Shown piece by piece: positions 1 to 8,220 of a stretch of 64,000 bases of DNA. The number at the start of each line of letters is the position of its first letter. The stretch's first letter is position 1. The notes beneath the pieces are model-generated. The model did no database searches and had not been told where the DNA came from. It worked only from the letters and a program-made list of their open reading frames with translations. The DNA is taken from contig CAYUIG010000007.1 of assembly GCA_964444685.1 (NCBI GenBank), positions 1 through 64,000 on the forward strand, written 5' to 3'. Origin of the DNA: CAYUIG01 sp964444685. GTDB taxonomy: Bacteria > Gemmatimonadota > Gemmatimonadetes > Longimicrobiales > RSA9. A program made the position numbers and the translations under genes.

Positions 1-488
1 GCATCGGCGTGCTGCTCTTCATGGGCGGCATGGCACTCGCCCGCGGCACGTTCGCGCTGCCATCGCTCGGCGGCGACATCGGCGCCATGCTGCTCGTGCT
101 ACTGTTCGCGCTCCTCGGCTTCGTCTTCTGGCTCGCGTTCCTCGGCGTCGTGGCCGCCACCGTCGACGACCCGCAGACCTCGACGCGCGGGCCGCTCATG
201 TTCGTGCCTGCCATGGTCACCGCCAGCGCCTTCTTGATTTTCGGCAACCCCGATTCCCTGCTGGCGCGAGGGCTCTCGCTGTTTCCGCCCACGGCCCCCG
301 GCGTCATGCCCGCGCGGCTGGCGCTCACCGATGTTCCTCTGCTCGAGGTGATCGCATCTCTGATCCTGCTCGTTGCGGGCGTGGCGCTGATGCGGCGAGC
401 CGCCGGCAAGGTCGTATCGATCGGCATGCTGCTCTACGGCAAGGAGCCGAGCTGGGCCGAGGTCCGCCGCTGGATCCGCGAGCCGTGA
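1..488 (+). CDS. ABC-2 type transporter permease, C-terminal fragment
   Basis: The frame is open to the left edge, so only about the last 162 residues are present. The fragment has about four strongly hydrophobic segments separated by short polar loops. It ends in the tail GMLLYGKEPSWAEVRRW, which matches the usual C-terminus of NatB/YhaP-like ABC-2 permeases (a VGILMYGK-like strand followed by an arginine/tryptophan-rich helix). Such permeases pair with a separate ATP-binding subunit to export ions, drugs or lipids across the inner membrane. The substrate cannot be told from this fragment, and the partner ATPase would lie upstream of the window. Confidence 0.75.
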   Translation, partial: IGVLLFMGGMALARGTFALPSLGGDIGAMLLVLLFALLGFVFWLAFLGVVAATVDDPQTSTRGPLMFVPAMVTASAFLIFGNPDSLLARGLSLFPPTAPGVMPARLALTDVPLLEVIASLILLVAGVALMRRAAGKVVSIGMLLYGKEPSWAEVRRWIREP

Positions 489-636
489 CCCTGTCTCATG
501 CGGGCGGACCGAACCAGGTCGTCAGCTCATTGGCGATGACCGCATAGCTGCCCTCTCCACCGCTTCGCTGATTGCGCATCGACTGCACCCTGACGGGAGG
601 TTGACTGCCCGGCCGGCGAGGATTCACCTTCCGCCG

Positions 637-1416
637 ATGAGTTCGGACAGGTTCGCGGAGTCGCCCATCGCCGAGCGGTTCGTCGTCGTGCTGAACCGCA
701 CGCAGGACCTCGTCAACATCGCGGGCGCCGTGCGCGCGATGATGAACTGCGGTCTTTCCCGGCTGCACCTCGTGCAGCCTGACCTCTACGACGAATACCG
801 GATCACGGGGATCGCGCACGGCAGCGAGTCGCTTCTCCAGCGGGTTCGTTTCTTCGATACTCTGGAGGATGCGCTCGCCGGGGCGGGGTACGTGGTGGGC
901 ACGAGCGCGCGACGCCGCACGTCGCTGTTCGTGTGGGGGCATCCACGCGACGCGGCGCCGGACCTGCTGGCCCGATCCACCGCCGAGCAGCCGACGGCGC
1001 TCGTGTTCGGGCGCGAGGACGCCGGGCTGACCAACGAGGAGCTGGACCTGTGCGACCTCGTGTTCACCATCCCGATCAATCCGGGACACGCGTCGCTCAA
1101 CCTGGCGCAGGCGGTGCTGCTGGTGGGCTACGAGCTGTGGATGGGTGCGTACGCGGGCGCGCCGCTGCCCGAGCCCAAGCGACGCTCCGGATCCGCGTCG
1201 CCGGAGCAGTTGCGCGCGTACTTCGCGGACGCGCGCCGCGCGCTCGAGTCGATCGAGTTCTTCAAGTCCCGCGAGCCCGAGTCCATCATGCGGACCGTCC
1301 GCGCGCTGACGCGGCGCGCGGAACCGACCGAGCGGGAGCTGAGGCTCCTGCGCGCGATGGCGATCGAAGTCTACAAGTTCATCGGACGGCGTGTCCCCGA
1401 CGGAGGCAAGGCGTGA
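637..1416 (+). CDS. TrmJ-like SPOUT RNA 2'-O-methyltransferase
   Basis: This is probably an AdoMet-dependent tRNA or rRNA ribose methyltransferase of the SpoU/TrmH class, closest to TrmJ. The three trefoil-knot motifs are visible: NIAGAVRAM near the N-terminus (substrate asparagine and arginine), VFGREDAGLTNEEL in the middle, and IPINPGHASLNLAQAV for cofactor binding and the conserved Ser-Leu-Asn. A roughly 90-residue helical extension follows, as in TrmJ. I chose ATG 637. A TTG at 601 lies directly against a GGGAGG and would add 12 residues of non-family sequence, so the start is not certain. The stop overlaps the GTG of the next gene, which suggests co-transcription with the acyl-CoA ligase. 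Confidence 0.82.
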   Translation: MSSDRFAESPIAERFVVVLNRTQDLVNIAGAVRAMMNCGLSRLHLVQPDLYDEYRITGIAHGSESLLQRVRFFDTLEDALAGAGYVVGTSARRRTSLFVWGHPRDAAPDLLARSTAEQPTALVFGREDAGLTNEELDLCDLVFTIPINPGHASLNLAQAVLLVGYELWMGAYAGAPLPEPKRRSGSASPEQLRAYFADARRALESIEFFKSREPESIMRTVRALTRRAEPTERELRLLRAMAIEVYKFIGRRVPDGGKA

Positions 1417-3086
1417 GCGACCACGAGCGGCCGTGGCTGAAGAGCTACCCCGAGGGCGTGCCGGCCGAGATCGACATGGGCCGCTACGCCTCGATCAACG
1501 ACCTGTTCGAGCAGAGCTGCCGCGATTACTCCGACCTGCCGGCGTTCTCCAACCTCGGCGTCCGGCTGTCGTTCTCCGAGCTCGATCGGCTTAGCCGCGA
1601 CTGCGGCGCCTGGCTCCAGAACGGCCTTGGACTGAAGAAGGGCGACCGCGTCGCCCTCATGATGCCGAACGTCCTCCAGTACCCGGTCGCGCTGTTCGGC
1701 GCGCTGCGCGCCGGGCTGGTCGTCGTCAACGTCAATCCGCTGTACACGCCGCGCGAGCTGAGCCACCAGCTCGAGGACTCCGGCGCCGCGGCGATCATCG
1801 TGCTGGCCAACTTCGCGCACACGCTGGCCGCGTGCCGCGAGAAGCTGCACCACCTCCGCCACATCGTCATTACCGAGGTCGGTGACCTGCTCGGCTTTCC
1901 GAAGCGGCCCATCGTGAACTTCGTGGTGAAGCGCGTGAAGCGGATGGTGCCGGCGTACTCGCTTTCCGGTGCTCTGGATTTCCTCGATGGGTTGAGCGAC
2001 GGCGCCCGCATGCCGCTCGATGCGCCGCCCATCGCCCACGACGACCTCGCCTTCCTCCAGTACACGGGCGGCACGACCGGCATCGCGAAGGGTGCGATGC
2101 TCACGCACGGCAACCTCGTCGCCAACATGCTTCAGGCCTCCGCCTGGATCTCGCGCGACCTGCGCCAGGGCCAGGAGGTCATCATCACCGCCCTGCCGCT
2201 CTACCACATCTTCGCGCTCACCGCCAACTGCCTCGTCTTCATGTCGATCGGCGGCCACAACGTCCTGATCACCAACCCGCGCGACATGAAGGCCTTCCTC
2301 AAGGACCTCGAGAAGACGCCGTTCACCGCGATCACCGGCGTGAACACGCTGTTCAACGCCCTGCTCAACCAGGAGCGGTTCCGCGCTTTGGATTTCTCCG
2401 GCTTGAGGCTGGCCCTGGGCGGGGGAATGGCCGTGCAGCGACCGGTCGCCGAGCGGTGGAAGCAGGTCACGGGGCACACGCTGGTCGAGGCGTACGGACT
2501 AACCGAGGCGTCGCCGGCCGTGTGCATCAACCCGATCGACCTGGCCGAGTACAACGGCTCGATCGGTCTGCCCATTCCCTCAACCGATTGCTCGATCCGC
2601 GATGAGGATGCCGGCACGCGCGAGCTGGCGACGGGCGAGGTGGGCGAGCTGTGCGTGCGGGGGCCGCAGGTGATGCGTGGCTACTGGAACCGCCCCGACG
2701 AGACGCAGAAGGTCTTAAGCGATGACGGCTGGCTCCGCACCGGCGACATGGGTCGCATGGACGACAACGGTTTCTTCTACATCGTCGACCGCAAGAAGGA
2801 CATGATCCTCGTCTCCGGCTTCAACGTCTACCCGAACGAGATTGAGGATGTGGCCGCGTCGCACCCGGGCGTGCTGGAGGCCGGGGCTGTCGGCGTCGAG
2901 TCCGAGTCGTCGGGCGAGGTCGTGAAGCTGGTCGTCGTGCGGAAGGACCCTTCCTTGACGGCCGATGCGCTGCGGGACTGGCTTCGCGGGGAGCTGACCG
3001 CCTACAAGGTGCCGAAGATCATCGAGTTTCGGGAGGAGTTGCCGAAATCGAATGTGGGGAAGATACTGCGGCGCGAGTTGCGATAG
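1413..3086 (+). CDS. fadD: long-chain fatty acid--CoA ligase
   Basis: This enzyme activates long-chain fatty acids to acyl-CoA through an acyl-adenylate, feeding beta-oxidation or lipid remodelling at the inner membrane. It is 557 residues, the FadD length. The ANL-superfamily motifs occur in order: the P-loop YTGGTTGIAKGAMLTH, the adenine-binding EAYGLTEASP, the hinge region GWLRTGDMG with VDRKKDMILVSGFNVYP, and the C-terminal catalytic lysine in SNVGKILRREL. The GTG start at 1413 overlaps the upstream methyltransferase stop (GTGA), so translation is coupled. The open frame continues upstream inside that gene but is not protein-like there. Substrate chain length is inferred from family resemblance only. 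Confidence 0.92.
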   Translation: MSDHERPWLKSYPEGVPAEIDMGRYASINDLFEQSCRDYSDLPAFSNLGVRLSFSELDRLSRDCGAWLQNGLGLKKGDRVALMMPNVLQYPVALFGALRAGLVVVNVNPLYTPRELSHQLEDSGAAAIIVLANFAHTLAACREKLHHLRHIVITEVGDLLGFPKRPIVNFVVKRVKRMVPAYSLSGALDFLDGLSDGARMPLDAPPIAHDDLAFLQYTGGTTGIAKGAMLTHGNLVANMLQASAWISRDLRQGQEVIITALPLYHIFALTANCLVFMSIGGHNVLITNPRDMKAFLKDLEKTPFTAITGVNTLFNALLNQERFRALDFSGLRLALGGGMAVQRPVAERWKQVTGHTLVEAYGLTEASPAVCINPIDLAEYNGSIGLPIPSTDCSIRDEDAGTRELATGEVGELCVRGPQVMRGYWNRPDETQKVLSDDGWLRTGDMGRMDDNGFFYIVDRKKDMILVSGFNVYPNEIEDVAASHPGVLEAGAVGVESESSGEVVKLVVVRKDPSLTADALRDWLRGELTAYKVPKIIEFREELPKSNVGKILRRELR

Positions 3087-3235
3087 CGCGGTTTCTTCGG
3101 CGCAGCCGACAGGACAGGGCTACCAACGCTAGGTGGCGTCCCGATCCGCAACGCATTGTGCTACCGCTTCTGCTGCTCTGTCCCGTTACGCAATCTCTCG
3201 ACGGCTTCGCCGGAAGAGCAATCTGCATGCCCTCC

Positions 3236-4090
3236 TCAACCCTCATCGGGATTCGTCGGGCGCACGCTGCGCAATGCCGCGATCCGGGCTGCCGCTTCGG
3301 TTTCCACGAAGCCTCCAGACGCCGTTCTCAGCCGACTTACGACGTACCGGGGAGCGGGTTGTCCCCCAAGCGCTACTATCTCGGCTACGAGCGGGTCGCC
3401 GACTCTCAAGAGTTTCCTCAACTTCACCGGCACGAAAATCTCAAGTCCCCTCACCCCGCTAACAACACCGACCCAAGGCGAGTCCTTCTGAGGTAGCAGC
3501 GGCGAAGCAAGGAGACTGTCCGAGTGGGACGCAACCCACGAAAGCAGAAGAAACGGTCCGGGGCAATCAAGGTCGGGTGGATTGGGAGGTTTGTCGAGCA
3601 AGTAGACGAGCTGCTCGGGCAGTTCCCGTGTCCACTGCGATAGGCTGTCCTTTTCGCTGGGACGCCACCATGCATCGGGCGGTACCGACGCAGCGATGCT
3701 CCGATCCCATTCAACGTAATGGATATTGCGCACACCGAAGTTCACCAGTACACCCGTGCTTGTGACGATCGCCCGCTTTCTCTCCTCCCGGTGGCTGAGC
3801 CAGCATTCATGAATGGGCCATGGTGGGCCGAGTTCATCGAAGAGTACACAATCGCCGTAACCATTCGTGTGGTAGAACACCTCTTCGCCACACCAGAAGC
3901 AGCGGGTCGGATATGTGACGGGCCAAGGGACAATACCCAGGCCGGCCGACCATGGGCGGCCAACATCTACCCTGCGCTGCCAGCCCGATGAACGGCCTCC
4001 ACCGGAATAGCACCGGCAACCAAGCGGCACACAGCGTCCGTCGATGTACCGAAAGGTAAGAGCTACGCCGCAACCGCCGCACGTCGTCAT
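3236..4090 (-). CDS. zinc-ribbon protein of unknown function
   Basis: I do not recognise a characterised family. The 284-residue protein begins with MTTCGGCG and a second cysteine cluster (GCRCY). A knuckle CFWCGEEVFYH follows, then the stretch YGDCVLFDELGPPWPIHECW, which resembles the small Cys/His zinc domains (CxxCGxxVF...LGxPWPxHxC) found in scattered hypothetical proteins. The C-terminal half has no visible motif. ATG 4090 was chosen because the zinc site starts there. The frame remains open about 60 codons further but with low-complexity sequence. No strong ribosome-binding site is visible. GC content is visibly lower than in the flanking genes, and it stands alone between convergent and unrelated genes, which suggests acquisition. 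Confidence 0.6.
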   Translation of the reverse strand: MTTCGGCGVALTFRYIDGRCVPLGCRCYSGGGRSSGWQRRVDVGRPWSAGLGIVPWPVTYPTRCFWCGEEVFYHTNGYGDCVLFDELGPPWPIHECWLSHREERKRAIVTSTGVLVNFGVRNIHYVEWDRSIAASVPPDAWWRPSEKDSLSQWTRELPEQLVYLLDKPPNPPDLDCPGPFLLLSWVASHSDSLLASPLLPQKDSPWVGVVSGVRGLEIFVPVKLRKLLRVGDPLVAEIVALGGQPAPRYVVSRLRTASGGFVETEAAARIAALRSVRPTNPDEG

Positions 4091-4478
4091 GATCGTAGCG
4101 TCCGTGTCGCGCGAGACGTTCCGAACCGTGATGATGCAACGCCTACTTGCAGCCCAACAACCGAACTCGCCCACAGCTGCGCTGGATACTCCGCGCCGAC
4201 GGCAAGCTCTGTGTGACGTTGGCCGGCGACTACCAGGCTGGCCGCATGATGCGCTCGGCAAGTCGCCGAGAATCAAGGTGCCCTAACATCCGACCAATGC
4301 TGACCACGGGGACGGGGTAGGGGGCCTCGAATGCTGCAGGTCGGTCGACGGACAACATCCTACGAGTCCGTAGGCGCTGCTGCGCTCAGGACTGCTGCGC
4401 TCCTTGCCCCGCCGTCAGGAGTTCACGACCGCACCGTCGTGAACGCCAACTCATCGTTTCATGGAGGATGTCGACTGC
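4091..4478. other. gene-free spacer beside the zinc-ribbon gene
   Basis: This stretch of about 390 bases holds no convincing gene on either strand. Its base composition resembles the lower-GC zinc-ribbon gene rather than the ankyrin gene. The only structure seen is a perfect hairpin near its right end, listed separately. Confidence 0.5.
4421..4444. terminator. perfect 9-bp stem hairpin downstream of the ankyrin gene
   Basis: GTTCACGAC and GTCGTGAAC form a perfect 9-bp stem with a 6-base loop, 34 bases beyond the stop of the minus-strand ankyrin gene. There is no T-tract on either side, so it may be a transcript-end stabiliser or terminator rather than a classical intrinsic terminator. Confidence 0.35.
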
Positions 4479-6377
4479 TTAGACAGTGATCCTTCTCGCG
4501 CCCCCCGCCCTCAACATCTCCGCCCCCTCACCATTTCCGCGGACCTGAGCCCAAGCCAGCGGCCTCGCCCATGGCGCCCCCGCGGCCTCCGGATCCGCCC
4601 CGCGCTCCAGCAGCAGCCGGACCATCTCCACCTGCCCGCGCCGGGCGGCGACGCCGAGCGGCGTCGAGCGGTACTCGTCGTCAATCAGGTCGATGCCGGC
4701 GCCGTGGTCCAGCAGCAGCCGCGCCTTGGCGACCTCGCCTTCGGCGGCCATGTGGTGCAGCAGCGTGAACCGGTGCCAGTTCATGTGGTCCGGGTCCATG
4801 CCGTGCTCGAGCAGGAACGCGGCCGTCGCCTCGTGCTTGAAGTAGTAATATGGCGCCCACTTCGACACGGGCGGCACCCGCGCGCCGAGGCGCAGCAGCA
4901 TGGCGAGGACGTCGTGGCGACCCTCGCGGGCGGGACCGGCGAGGATGCCGTCGCCCCAGCCGGCCTCGTCGTCGTGGATCCACTCGGGGTGCCGGCGCAG
5001 CAGCGCCTCCGCCGCGTCCAGCCGGCCCGCGGCGATCAGCGCGCCGGCGCGGTCGCGCTCCGACGGCTCGGTGCGGCCACCGTGCGCGCCGAGCAGCGCG
5101 ACCAGCTCGGTATCGCCCGCGGCACGAGACACGGGCGTGCCCGAGGAGTCGACCTCGGCGTGCGGGTCGGCGCCGTGCGCGAGCAGCAGCTCGGCGATGT
5201 CGCGCCGGCGGTCGGCCACGGCGATCAGCAGCGACGCGCCGCGCGGCGCGCCCTCCTCCGACAGGTTCGGGTTCGCGCCGTGCTCGAGCAGCAGCCGCGT
5301 TATCGCCAGGTCGCCGCGACGGACGGCCGCCGACAGCACGCGATGGTGGCAGGTGTCCGCGAAGTTCGCCCGCGACGGGTCGCGCGCCAGCTCGCGGGCC
5401 ACGTAATCGCCATCGCCGCGCAGTGCGGCCAGGAAGATCGTGTAGCGCGCGCCGCTGGCCAGCAGCAGGTCCGCGATCGCATCGCGTGCCTGCGACTGCA
5501 CGGGCGTGAACCAGTTCGGCATGAGCGCGCAGTGCACGGGCCGGTAGCCGTCGCCGCGCACGGCGTCCGGGTCCGCGCCGGCGGCCAGCAGCGCGCGGAC
5601 CACGTCCATGTGCGCGTGCTGCGCGGCCTGGTGGAGCGCGGTGTCGCCGGACTCGTTGCCGCCGCGCGCCGCGCCCGGGTCGCGCGCCAGCTCCGCCTCC
5701 ACCGCCGCCAGGTCCCCTCGCCGCGCCGCCGCGATCAGCGCCGCCGTCCCGCTCGCCATCCGGAACCGCCGCGACAGATGCGTACGCAACAGCTCCGCGA
5801 CGTCGTCGTGGCCGCGGTCCGTCGCATACTCCAGCAGCGACTCCTGGAACGGATAGCTGCGATACGCCGGATCCGCGCCCTGCTCGAGCAGGAACGCGGC
5901 GATGTCGCGATGCCCCTCGCGCACCGCGAAGTGGATCGGCGGCGTGTAGTTGTACTCGACCGTCGCGAGCCCGGGCACGCGGCCGACGAGTCGTCGGACG
6001 TCGCGCAGGTCGCCATCGCGTGCGGCGACAAACATCGCGTACACATCGTCGGTGGACGCGAGGGTCCCGTCCGCCAGCTTCCAGCGCCGGCCCGGCGCCA
6101 GCTCGACCGGCCGGATCAGCGGCCGCAGCACGAAGCTGCCCGTGGCCGATTCGACGTGGCGGAGCAGCTTCGGCCAGCTCGGGAACCCGTGCTCGCGCGC
6201 GATGGCGAGCTGCGCGTGCGCGAGCAGCGGCCGGTTGTGCGGGTCGCCGGGCCGGACCGCCGCGATGCGCGCGGCCGCATCGCCATCGCCCGCGCGCGCA
6301 TCGCGCAGCAGGTCCTTCGCCTGTTTGCGGATCTGTTCGACCGAGGGGCGCGCGGGAAGGCCGTGGGAGGAGGACAT
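4479..6377 (-). CDS. ankyrin-repeat protein
   Basis: The 632-residue protein has no signal peptide or membrane segment, so it is probably cytoplasmic. The first 80 residues (MSSSHGLPARPSVEQIRKQ...) are a helical head. They are followed by many ankyrin units of the form G.T.LH.A...GH.D....LL..GADP, for example HFAVREGHRDIAAFLLEQG and QAAQHAHMDVVRALLAAG, continuing almost to the C-terminus. Ankyrin stacks bind other proteins, and nothing here identifies a partner. The start at 6377 is fixed by AAGGAG five to six bases upstream. A longer open frame upstream includes that site as codons and is not used. It is transcribed away from the truncated membrane gene. Confidence 0.85.
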   Translation of the reverse strand: MSSSHGLPARPSVEQIRKQAKDLLRDARAGDGDAAARIAAVRPGDPHNRPLLAHAQLAIAREHGFPSWPKLLRHVESATGSFVLRPLIRPVELAPGRRWKLADGTLASTDDVYAMFVAARDGDLRDVRRLVGRVPGLATVEYNYTPPIHFAVREGHRDIAAFLLEQGADPAYRSYPFQESLLEYATDRGHDDVAELLRTHLSRRFRMASGTAALIAAARRGDLAAVEAELARDPGAARGGNESGDTALHQAAQHAHMDVVRALLAAGADPDAVRGDGYRPVHCALMPNWFTPVQSQARDAIADLLLASGARYTIFLAALRGDGDYVARELARDPSRANFADTCHHRVLSAAVRRGDLAITRLLLEHGANPNLSEEGAPRGASLLIAVADRRRDIAELLLAHGADPHAEVDSSGTPVSRAAGDTELVALLGAHGGRTEPSERDRAGALIAAGRLDAAEALLRRHPEWIHDDEAGWGDGILAGPAREGRHDVLAMLLRLGARVPPVSKWAPYYYFKHEATAAFLLEHGMDPDHMNWHRFTLLHHMAAEGEVAKARLLLDHGAGIDLIDDEYRSTPLGVAARRGQVEMVRLLLERGADPEAAGAPWARPLAWAQVRGNGEGAEMLRAGGARRITV

Positions 6378-6561
6378 GCGATCTCCTTTCATGGCGCCCG
6401 TGTCCGCAGCTCGGGCTGAAAGAAGATCGGGTCGTTTTCCTGCGCGACTGCAGTCAGGTGGGCTCGGCCCTGCCCGCGGACGGGGTGCGCCCTGAAGCGC
6501 ATCGCCAAGCTGGAGGGCGCATCGGCCGGCGTCAAGCGCCGGGACGCCGGATACTGGCGGC

Positions 6562-6990
6562 ATGCCCCCTCACGAAACCAACCAGCGCTCGCTCTGGCAG
6601 GTGCTCGGCCTGTTCCTGGCCGGGTCCTGGCTCTGCCTCCAGGTCATCGACGTGCTGGGCCAGAACATCGCGCTGCCGGGGTGGCTGTTCCCCCTGACAC
6701 TGGCGTTGCTCGTGCTGGGCCTGCCGGTCGTCGCACTGACGGCGTACCTCCACGGGCTGGGCGGCTCGAAGGCTGCCTCGACTCCAGCGGAGAAGCGCGG
6801 AGTACGCCGAAATCCGGTCGCGCGGCCAGATCGAGCGGCCGGCGTCGTCGCCTACGGTTTCGAGCCCGCGCGGACGCGTTCGGCCATTTCCTGGCCGGTG
6901 ATTACCGGCACGAACTCGAAGTCGACGAGGTCGCGCCAGTTCGCGGCCCATTCCTCGAGTAACGCGGAATCCGTCGTTTCCATCAGCTGA
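6562..6990 (+). pseudogene. truncated N-terminal membrane domain of a TolB-like/cyclase-type protein
   Basis: The first ~66 codons encode two hydrophobic helices with the signature AGSWLCLQVIDVLGQN and a second helix ending in YLHG. In Gemmatimonadota-type genomes this domain normally opens long proteins with a LAGAW.xLQV.DVL....GWP motif and a WYHGE tail, followed by TolB-like, TPR or cyclase modules. Here homology stops at about base 6760. The rest of the frame is low-complexity sequence antisense to the DUF3303 gene and carries no domain. I read this as the 5' remnant of a longer gene. A functional small two-helix protein cannot be excluded. Confidence 0.45.
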
Positions 6991-7130
6991 AAGCAGCGCC
7001 CGGTCTCGACGTGGACCCAGCTGCCGAGGTACTCCAGCCCGGGCGGGGCCATGCGGCCGCGCTCGTGGAAGCGGCGGTACACCGCCTCCCCGTCGGGACT
7101 CCTGAACCGCTCGATCACCATGTAGAGCAC
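6852..7130 (-). CDS. DUF3303 domain protein
   Basis: This is a 92-residue single-domain protein with the family pattern MLYMVIERFRSPD, then RGRMAPPGLEYLGSWV, GRCFQLMET, and WRDLVDFEFVPVITGQE. DUF3303 proteins are small ferredoxin-fold-like proteins of unknown role. The start is GTG 7130, and ATG 7121 in the same frame is an alternative. The 3' half lies antisense to the tail of the truncated membrane gene. Confidence 0.85.
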   Translation of the reverse strand: MLYMVIERFRSPDGEAVYRRFHERGRMAPPGLEYLGSWVHVETGRCFQLMETTDSALLEEWAANWRDLVDFEFVPVITGQEMAERVRAGSKP

Positions 7131-7202
7131 AGTCGTTCCCGGGGCTAGCGTCCGGCCAGGCGGCCAACCACCGGCGCCCGGCGGGCCGAATCACACACGC
7201 GG

Positions 7203-7763
7203 CTACGAGCCGACTTCGGCCGCGCCCATGACCGCGCCGCGGATCCGCTCGATCTGCCGGAGGTGCAGCAGGTCATGGCCGGCGTACATGCGCATCATGT
7301 GCGCGACGCTCTCCTCGCCGCGCTCGGCGTGGATTCCCACGCGCTCCCGCTCGGCTGGCGAGGTTTCGCGCAGCAGCCGCAGGTTGCCGGCCCGCAGGAC
7401 GTCGAACTCGCGTAGCGACTCGCGCGCATCCGAACGGTCGTAGTGCAGGCGGTCCGCCCACAGGTCCTGATCGTAGCCGGTAATCGGCGGTCGCTCGTGC
7501 GCCAGCACCATGCGCAGTCGCCAGGCCCACACGATGTCCGAGTCCGCGAGGTGTCGCAGCACATGGCGGATCGACCACTTCCCCGACGCTTCCCGTGCGC
7601 CGAGCTGCTGCTCGGACAGACCGTCGACAACGCGCTCGAGGGCACTGGCTGTCGTCTCGAGGACCTCCACCGGGTCGCGCTCGCCGAGCAGGCCCAGAAT
7701 CGCCGCGGTGTAGTCCGCCGCCTCCTCGGCCGAGCGGGACGCCGGGTTCGTGAAGATGGACAT
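7203..7763 (-). CDS. DinB family protein
   Basis: This is a 186-residue four-helix-bundle protein of the DinB/YfiT superfamily, whose members are metal-dependent and often act as thiol (bacillithiol or mycothiol) S-transferases. Candidate metal-binding histidines occur in the usual places: IRHVLRHLADSD in the first half and HDLLHLRQIERIR near the C-terminus. ATG 7763 is preceded by GGGAG at a spacing of six bases, so the open frame further upstream is not used. The substrate is unknown. It stands between DUF3303 and a divergent GlsB gene. Confidence 0.85.
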   Translation of the reverse strand: MSIFTNPASRSAEEAADYTAAILGLLGERDPVEVLETTASALERVVDGLSEQQLGAREASGKWSIRHVLRHLADSDIVWAWRLRMVLAHERPPITGYDQDLWADRLHYDRSDARESLREFDVLRAGNLRLLRETSPAERERVGIHAERGEESVAHMMRMYAGHDLLHLRQIERIRGAVMGAAEVGS

Positions 7764-7898
7764 CGCGTTCTCCCTGTGCGCGGTACGGACTGAGCCTGCA
7801 CCGCGAACCAAATCGCGGCAAGGCCCTGTTCGTCTGCCGGTACTGGCCCCGTTGTTGCCCCTCGTCCCAGTCGAACCGTACCCGAACTGGAGGTGCCC

Positions 7899-8153
7899 GT
7901 GGACCTCGTCACCTGGCTCATCGTCGGGCTGATCGCCGGCGTGCTGGCCGCTCTGCTCGTCGGCGGTGTCGGACTCATCGGCAACATCGTGGTCGGAATC
8001 GTCGGTGCGTTCGTCGGCGGCTGGATTTTCGCGCAGCTCGGAGTGAGCACCCCGTTCGCCGGACTCGCGGGCACGATCTTCACTGCCTTCATCGGGGCCG
8101 TCGTGCTGCTGCTCATCCTGCACCTCGTGACCGGAAGACGGCGCGTGGTCTGA
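7899..8153 (+). CDS. GlsB/YeaQ/YmgE-family small membrane protein
   Basis: This 84-residue protein consists almost entirely of three hydrophobic helices rich in glycine (WLIVGLIAGVLAALLVGG, NIVVGIVGAFVGGWIF, GTIFTAFIGAVVLLLILHLV). This is the transglycosylase-associated (GlsB/YmgE) family of stress-induced inner-membrane proteins. The GTG at 7899 was chosen over the GTG at 7893 because the GGAGG at 7889-7893 overlaps the earlier codon and is well spaced for the later one. Confidence 0.85.
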   Translation: MDLVTWLIVGLIAGVLAALLVGGVGLIGNIVVGIVGAFVGGWIFAQLGVSTPFAGLAGTIFTAFIGAVVLLLILHLVTGRRRVV

Positions 8154-8220
8154 GGTCAGCCCGCGCCTGCCTCGGCGCCTCGCCCGAAGGTCCCGGCAGT
8201 CGACCAGGCGGCGATTCCTT

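Noticed and set aside
4282..4444. Integron attC site after the zinc-ribbon gene
   Set aside because: A CCCTAAC-like core and a nearby hairpin were noticed, but the core boxes do not match the RYYYAAC/GTTRRRY pair, and the neighbouring gene is on the opposite strand.
4461..6419. Plus-strand open frame antisense to the ankyrin gene
   Set aside because: It is a shadow of the repetitive high-GC ankyrin coding sequence, with no protein family resemblance.
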